Assembly (NCBI GenBank): GCA_027306785.1
Contig: DAHUZB010000018.1
Coordinates: 1-64,000, forward strand
DNA: 64,000 nt
Origin: Vulcanimicrobiota bacterium
Lineage (GTDB): Bacteria; Vulcanimicrobiota; Vulcanimicrobiia; Vulcanimicrobiales; Vulcanimicrobiaceae
Direction: 5' to 3'
The translations under genes were made by a program, and so were the position numbers. Positions 59,762 to 64,000 of the stretch are shown here, one piece after another. The number at the start of each line of letters is the position of its first letter. Within the stretch, counting starts at the first letter, position 1. Under the pieces are notes generated by a model. That model was not told the origin of the DNA, searched no databases, and worked only from the letters and a program-made list of their open reading frames with translations.

Positions 59762-60709
59762 ATGAGCGCGACTACGCTGCATATCACGAACGGCGACTCC
59801 GTTGCGTACCTGGTGAAGAAGGCCGGGCTCTTGGGCACGCACCTGCCGTGGACCGACGCGCTCTACGAAGGCCCGGTGCCGGGTGATCTGACGCTCGAGG
59901 GGCTGAGCGCGCTACGGGCGGATTACGCCGCCGCACGCGGGTACGGCAGCGCGATCGCGCTGCGCCGCGACGTGCGCAAGCGCGACGCGACGGTGCTGCG
60001 CGCCGCGGAGTTCGACGAGGTCGTGATCTGGATGGAGCACGATCTTTTCGATCAGCTGCAGCTCGTGCAGATCCTCGCGATTCTGCATGCGCTCGATCTC
60101 GAACCGGGGCGCGTCGCGCTCGTGCAGACCGACAGCTATCTCGGGATGATGACGCCCGCCGAGATCGAGCCGCTCTTTCCGAAGCGCCGCACGGTGACCG
60201 TTGCCGCCTTCGCGCAGGCGCAGCGCGCATGGAGCGCGTTTACGAGCGGCGATCCGCACCGGTTGCTTGCGGTCGCGCGCGAAGAGACGCGCGTGCTGCC
60301 GCACCTGCGCGCGGCGTTTCTGCGGCTGTGCGAGGAGTTTCCGTGGACGCTCGACGGCCTCTCGCGCTCGCAGCGCTCCGCGCTCCAGGCGATCGCATAC
60401 GGTCCGGGTCGCACCGACGAGCTCTTTCGCCGCGCGCAGGCGCGCGAGGAAGCCCCGTTTCTCTCCGATGCGCACTTTACCGCGATCCTCGGCGATCTGC
60501 GCGCCGGAGCGGCGCCGCTCGTCGAAGGAGAAGAGGGTGCGCTCGTGCCCACCGCGCTCGGCCGCCGCGCCCTCGCGGGCGATGCGGATTGGATCGCAGA
60601 CGCGCCGATCGATCGATGGATCGGCGGCGTGCATCTCGTCGGATCGACGCCGCCGCGCTGGGACGACACGACGCAGAGGTTTGACATCGCGGAAACGGTG
60701 GGAGAGTAG
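59762..60709 (+). CDS. DUF1835 domain protein
   Basis: 315 aa from ATG 59762; upstream Met codons give a low-complexity leader. N-terminal domain DUF1835 (TTLHITNGDSVAYLVKKAGL, WTDALYEGPVPGDLTLEGLS, VVIWMEHDLFDQLQLVQILA) and a C-terminal DUF3658-like region (PWTLDGLSRSQRSALQAIAY, FLSDAHFTAILGDLRAGAAP). Widespread but uncharacterised; some members lie beside DNA-damage or stress genes. One base before the next gene, so cotranscribed with the NTF2-like protein. Confidence 0.75.
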   Translation: MSATTLHITNGDSVAYLVKKAGLLGTHLPWTDALYEGPVPGDLTLEGLSALRADYAAARGYGSAIALRRDVRKRDATVLRAAEFDEVVIWMEHDLFDQLQLVQILAILHALDLEPGRVALVQTDSYLGMMTPAEIEPLFPKRRTVTVAAFAQAQRAWSAFTSGDPHRLLAVAREETRVLPHLRAAFLRLCEEFPWTLDGLSRSQRSALQAIAYGPGRTDELFRRAQAREEAPFLSDAHFTAILGDLRAGAAPLVEGEEGALVPTALGRRALAGDADWIADAPIDRWIGGVHLVGSTPPRWDDTTQRFDIAETVGE

Positions 60710-61051
60710 ATGACGCTGCGCGCCCTCATCGACGAGCTCGTTGCCGCGTGGCAAAGCGGCGATGCGCTACGCGCGAGCGCGTTCTTCGCCGCCGACGGGC
60801 GCTACCACGAAGCGGGACGCGCGGCGATCGAGGGCCGCGAGGCCATCCTCGCGCATTTTCAACGCTTTTTTCGCGACGGGCCGCCGTGGAAGTTCGCGGT
60901 CGACGCGTGCATCGTCGAGGACGAGCGCGCGGCGGTCGCGTATCGTTTCTCGATCCGGATCGCCGACGGAACGTGGCGCGGGAGCGAAGGGTGCGCGCTC
61001 GTGCGGCGTGAAGGCGGGCTGATCGCCGAGTGGCGCGAGTATCAGGGCTGA
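60710..61051 (+). CDS. SnoaL/NTF2-like protein
   Basis: 113 aa, starting right after the DUF1835 stop. LRALIDELVAAWQSGDALRA, SAFFAADGRYHEAGRAAIEG, REAILAHFQRFFRDGPPWKF, AYRFSIRIADGTWRGSEGCA, LVRREGGLIAEWREYQ shows the alpha+beta barrel of the SnoaL/NTF2 family, usually a dimeric small-molecule binding or isomerase fold. Substrate unknown. Confidence 0.75.
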   Translation: MTLRALIDELVAAWQSGDALRASAFFAADGRYHEAGRAAIEGREAILAHFQRFFRDGPPWKFAVDACIVEDERAAVAYRFSIRIADGTWRGSEGCALVRREGGLIAEWREYQG

Positions 61052-61066
61052 AGGAGAACCTCAGGC

Positions 61067-61441
61067 ATGTCGCACGATGAATTGAGCATCGATATCAAGA
61101 CCGAGAACCACGGCGAGACACTCGTCTACAAGCTGCGCGGCAGTCTGGATCTCGCCACCTCGCCCTCGGTGCGCGCGGCGCTGCTCGATGCGGCAAGCCA
61201 GGGCAACCATCACATGATCGTCGATCTGACCAAGCTCGAGTTTCTCGATTCGACGGGTCTGGGCGCGCTGATCGGCGCGCATCGTCGTGCCCTCGAAAAC
61301 GGCGGTCAGGTGCGTTTGGTGGTGCACGACGGACCGATCGCGCGTCTGCTCAATATCACCGGCCTCATGCGCGTCTTCCCCGTCTACGGCACGCTCGCCG
61401 ACGCGATGGGCGATCAGGCCCGCCTGACCGTCGCGCCGTAA
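61067..61441 (+). CDS. STAS-domain anti-sigma factor antagonist
   Basis: 124 aa; AAGGAG about nine bases before ATG 61067. Single STAS domain of the SpoIIAA/RsbV type: ETLVYKLRGSLDLATSPSVR, HHMIVDLTKLEFLDSTGLGA, LIGAHRRALENGGQVRLVVH, RLLNITGLMRVFPVYGTLAD. The Ser of LDSTGLGA is the usual phosphorylation site. It would bind an anti-sigma kinase when unphosphorylated and free a sigma factor; neither partner is in the window. The last 28 bases overlap the convergent glcF. Confidence 0.9.
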   Translation: MSHDELSIDIKTENHGETLVYKLRGSLDLATSPSVRAALLDAASQGNHHMIVDLTKLEFLDSTGLGALIGAHRRALENGGQVRLVVHDGPIARLLNITGLMRVFPVYGTLADAMGDQARLTVAP

Positions 61442-62679
61442 GCCGCGTAGGCGTCGTCGAGCAGTTCGACGACGTGCGCCACCCGCGCCGGGGAGCCCGC
61501 CGCGCGCAATCCGGCGGCAACCTGCAGCGCGCAGCCCGGATTCGCGGTCGCGACGATCGCCGCACCGGTCGCGCCGATGTTCTCGGTCTTGCGTCGTTGG
61601 AGCCGCGCCGCCATCTCGGGCTCGGTGAGGTTGTAAATACCCGCGCTGCCGCAGCAGACCGCGCTCTCGTTCATCTCGATCAGGCGCAGCCCGGGGATCT
61701 TGGCGAGCAGCCGGCGCGGCGCGGCGCTGACGCGCTGCGCGTGCGCGAGGTGGCAAGGCTCTTGATAGGTCACCGTGCTCTCGATCGAGCCGATCTTCGG
61801 GTCGAGTTCCATCGCGTCGAGCACCTCGGTGATATCGCGAACGCGTGCGGCGAAGCGCGCCGCGTGTTCGCTCCAGTCGGCATCCTCGGAAAAGAGGCGA
61901 TCCGCCTCTTTGAGCGCGGCGCCGCAGCCCGCCGCATTCACCACGTACACGTCGGCACCGCTCGCTTCGAATGCGGCGATATTGCGTTTGGCGAGCTCGC
62001 GCGCGAACGACGGATCGCCCGCGTGCACGGCGATCGCACCGCAGCAGCCCTGTTCCTTCGGCACGACGACGTTGAGGCGCGCGCGGTTGAGCATGCGAAT
62101 CGAGGCCTCGTGCACGCGCGCGAACGCAACCGGCATCACGCATCCCGCATGAAGAAATGCGGTCCCGGCGGCGCCGCGCACCTCGTAGCGGCGGCCGTCG
62201 GCCACGAAGAAGCGATCCGGAATCTCCGGTGCGAGCGCCGCCGCGTCGCGCAGGCCGAAGAGCGATGCGCCCAGGCGCTGCAGGCCGGTTCGCTGGGCGA
62301 AGCGCAGCAGCGTGGCGGCCGCGCGCATCGCGCGCCCCGATGCGAAGAGGCGATGCAGCAGCAGGTCGCGTAGGCGGCGCTGCGCGGGCGGACGGTTCGG
62401 CGCGACCGCGGTTTCGATGCGCGCGCGCATCTCTTCGACCAGCACGCCGTACTCGACACCGGAGGGGCAGACCGCTTCGCAGGCGCGGCAATCGAGGCAC
62501 TGCGACATCTGTTCGACGAAGCCCGGGCTCAGCAGGTCGATCCGGCCTTGATCGACCGCGGCGATCAGGCCGATACGGCCGCGCGGTCCCGACGTTTCCG
62601 TCAGGGTTTCGAGATAGGTCGGGCAGGTGGGCAGGCAGAGCCCGCACCGGACGCACGCGTTATAGACCTCCTCGATCAT
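61414..62679 (-). CDS. glcF: Glycolate oxidase iron-sulfur subunit
   Basis: 421 aa. Two 4Fe-4S motifs at the N-terminus (CVRCGLCLPTCPTYLET and CLDCRACEAVCPSGVEYG), then two CCG-type domains (LHAGCVMPVAFARVHEASIR, KEQGCCGAIAVHAGD; YQEPCHLAHAQRVSAAPRRL, ESAVCCGSAGIYN). With GlcD and GlcE it passes electrons from glycolate (or lactate) to the quinone pool. GlcD/E are absent from the window, so the partner is elsewhere or lies past a different gene. Shares a 28-base tail overlap with the STAS gene. Confidence 0.9.
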   Translation of the reverse strand: MIEEVYNACVRCGLCLPTCPTYLETLTETSGPRGRIGLIAAVDQGRIDLLSPGFVEQMSQCLDCRACEAVCPSGVEYGVLVEEMRARIETAVAPNRPPAQRRLRDLLLHRLFASGRAMRAAATLLRFAQRTGLQRLGASLFGLRDAAALAPEIPDRFFVADGRRYEVRGAAGTAFLHAGCVMPVAFARVHEASIRMLNRARLNVVVPKEQGCCGAIAVHAGDPSFARELAKRNIAAFEASGADVYVVNAAGCGAALKEADRLFSEDADWSEHAARFAARVRDITEVLDAMELDPKIGSIESTVTYQEPCHLAHAQRVSAAPRRLLAKIPGLRLIEMNESAVCCGSAGIYNLTEPEMAARLQRRKTENIGATGAAIVATANPGCALQVAAGLRAAGSPARVAHVVELLDDAYAAYGATVRRA

Positions 62680-62735
62680 GCGGCCGAGCTTTCGCCCTGC
62701 ATGAGCGGAACTTCTCCCGCTCGAATCAGAGAAGC

Positions 62736-63197
62736 ATGCACCCGCAGGGGGAAGTCCCCGATCTCGACCAGGTCCATGTCAACGTCGCATCGCCCGCCGG
62801 CGCCTATACGGTCGGCAACGCGTCGTTCTTTCGCTATATCCTGCGCCTGGGAGAGCTCGAACTTCCGCTCGCGCGCGGCGACCGCGAAGCGCTCGATATC
62901 CTCTCGGCGGTGCCGCACGCCTTCGATGCGGGCGACGAGTTGCCGACGCTCTCGGGCGCGGGGTGGCGCATCGTGCTGCCCCAGAGCGAGCTCGACTGGC
63001 CGGTGCTCGAAGCGACGCCGCAGCGACTGCGTAGCGCCTTCGAGCGCGCGCGTGCGCTGCTTTGGACGAACGCGGCTCGCGTGCGCGTGAGCGCGACCGA
63101 GATCAGCGCGATCGAGGACGAGCTCGACGCCGTTTACGGCGTGCTGATGCGCGCGGAAGCCGCCGGTTTCGCGGTCAACGTCTCGTACGTGGCGTGA
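62736..63197 (+). CDS. Hypothetical protein coupled to a DNA glycosylase gene
   Basis: 153 aa from ATG 62736 (GAGAAG five bases upstream). VHVNVASPAGAYTVGNASFF, RYILRLGELELPLARGDREA, LDILSAVPHAFDAGDELPTL, SALERARALLWTNAA-like helix, and VRVSATEISAIEDELDAVYG. Mixed alpha/beta, no signal peptide, no family recognised. The next gene starts in its stop (GTGA), so it is made with the glycosylase and may assist DNA repair (inference). Confidence 0.55.
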   Translation: MHPQGEVPDLDQVHVNVASPAGAYTVGNASFFRYILRLGELELPLARGDREALDILSAVPHAFDAGDELPTLSGAGWRIVLPQSELDWPVLEATPQRLRSAFERARALLWTNAARVRVSATEISAIEDELDAVYGVLMRAEAAGFAVNVSYVA

Positions 63198-64000
63198 GCG
63201 CTGCGATCGTCGTTCCGCTGCGCGGCGCGGGCGGCGAACCGATCGATTTCGCGCGGACGATCCATTCGCACGGCTTGCCGGCGCTTGCGCCCGGGCGCAT
63301 CGACGGCAGCGCGTACGAACTGCGCGCGCGCGTCGGCGGTCGCGTGCGTACGCTGCGCTTCGAAGCCGCCGGCGACGAGCTGCGCGTGCGCGCCCTCGGA
63401 GCCGCGCTGCGCGGCGGCGAGCGCGAAGAAGCCCGCGCCATCGTGACGCGGATGTTTCGCTTGGGCGACGATCTCGCGCCGTTCTACGCGATGATCGAGA
63501 ACGACGCGTCGCTTGCGTGGGCGGCGAGCGGCGCGGGCCGCCTGCTCGCGAGCGCGAGCATTTTCGAAGACGTCATCAAGACGATCTGCACGACGAACTG
63601 CGCGTGGTCGGCGACGATCCGCATGATCGATGCGCTCGTCGACGCGGGTGAGGGAGCGTTTCCCGACGCGGAGCGACTCGCGCGCACGTCTGAGCGCTGG
63701 TACGCGGAGCGCGCCCGCATGGGTTATCGCGGCCCCTACGTGCGGGCGATCGCGCGCGACGCGGCCTCCGGGGCCCTCGATCTCGACGCGCTCGCGCCCG
63801 CGCGCGGCCTGGACGACGACGAGGTCGAGCGACGGCTGCTCGCGCTTCCGGGCGTGGGTCCGTATGCGGCCGCGCACGTGATGCAACTGCTCGGGCGCCA
63901 TCACCGCCTGGTGCTCGACTCGTGGACGCGCCCGACCTACTTGCGGATCGCGGGCAAGAAACAGGCGAAGGATTCCACGATTCGGCGGGCCTTCGCGCGG
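63194..64000 (+). CDS. HhH-GPD DNA glycosylase (AlkA/OGG-like), 5' part
   Basis: At least 269 codons from GTG 63194 (GTGA overlap); the window ends inside the gene. The N-terminal part is beta-rich (SAYELRARVGGRVRTLRFEA). The HhH-GPD domain follows: SASIFEDVIKTICTTNCAWS, then the hairpin LLALPGVGPYAAAHVMQLLG and the catalytic Asp in RLVLDSWTRPTYLRI. KTICTTNCAWS resembles the archaeal and Eremiobacterota-type 8-oxoguanine/3-methyladenine glycosylases. It removes damaged bases in base-excision repair; the damage type cannot be fixed from the visible part. Confidence 0.85.
   Translation, partial: MSAAIVVPLRGAGGEPIDFARTIHSHGLPALAPGRIDGSAYELRARVGGRVRTLRFEAAGDELRVRALGAALRGGEREEARAIVTRMFRLGDDLAPFYAMIENDASLAWAASGAGRLLASASIFEDVIKTICTTNCAWSATIRMIDALVDAGEGAFPDAERLARTSERWYAERARMGYRGPYVRAIARDAASGALDLDALAPARGLDDDEVERRLLALPGVGPYAAAHVMQLLGRHHRLVLDSWTRPTYLRIAGKKQAKDSTIRRAFAR

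Overview
The window is one contiguous, GC-rich bacterial chromosome segment. It starts at the 3' end of an rRNA operon (last bases of 23S, then 5S) and ends inside a DNA-glycosylase gene. The gene content mixes traits of several groups: flagellin, an MCP, an outer-membrane secretin remnant and Spy/CpxP-like and periplasmic-type proteins (diderm traits); a c-di-AMP synthase operon and a ydaO-type riboswitch (common in Gram-positives); an HU protein with a Lys/Ala/Pro tail; a soluble succinate dehydrogenase with an HdrB-like subunit; and an FAD-dependent ThyX. This fits a deep-branching high-GC lineage, perhaps Candidatus Eremiobacterota (WPS-2), but that assignment is inference and no marker-gene search was possible. 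Translational coupling is very frequent: ATGA, GTGA and TGATG overlaps join many neighbours, and several starts are GTG, TTG or apparently non-canonical (ATT for pckA, CTG for aroB).

Layout. 1-300: rRNA tail and terminator. 320-1465: three-gene cobalt-type nitrile hydratase or thiocyanate hydrolase-like operon. 1462-8560: mixed metabolism (PQQ-type sugar dehydrogenase lipoprotein, HAD phosphatase, LTxxQ protein, VOC proteins, PEP carboxykinase, DmpA-type peptidase, GNAT, and a YtrA-type regulator with a strong palindromic operator). 8555-11677: TPR-sulfotransferase divergent from flagellin. 11738-17955: aldehyde dehydrogenase and succinate dehydrogenase operons. 18052-19197: GAF-GGDEF cyclase. 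19248-26721: dnaE (with a LAGLIDADG intein), a HisD-like protein lacking metal ligands, a HAD phosphatase and ftsQ, all overlapping. 29456-32636: ftsA-ftsZ-thyX.

32640-38900 is a patchwork accessory region of visibly lower GC in its right half. It holds a duplicated 3' end of thyX, a padR/HAAS-type membrane protein pair, hypothetical and broken genes, and a large protein with one intact and one degenerate GGDEF domain. It ends against a truncated, frameshifted secretin gene. This is the most foreign-looking part of the window.

39211-48986 returns to core genes: HU, serine dehydratase, aroC-aroK-aroB-priA, ThrE-type exporter, S20. 49066-54627 holds rsgA and a c-di-AMP module: cdaA-cdaR-glmM, followed directly by a ydaO-type riboswitch in front of an NlpC/P60 cell-wall hydrolase, so the second-messenger producer and a likely sensor/output sit side by side. 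54688-55120 carries tRNA-Gln(UUG) and a duplicated array of direct and inverted tRNA fragments with their terminators. 55171-64000 holds a tricorn-type protease, a papain-like protease, DUF1835, NTF2-like and STAS proteins, GlcF and a partial HhH-GPD glycosylase. No CRISPR array, insertion sequence or replication origin was recognised.
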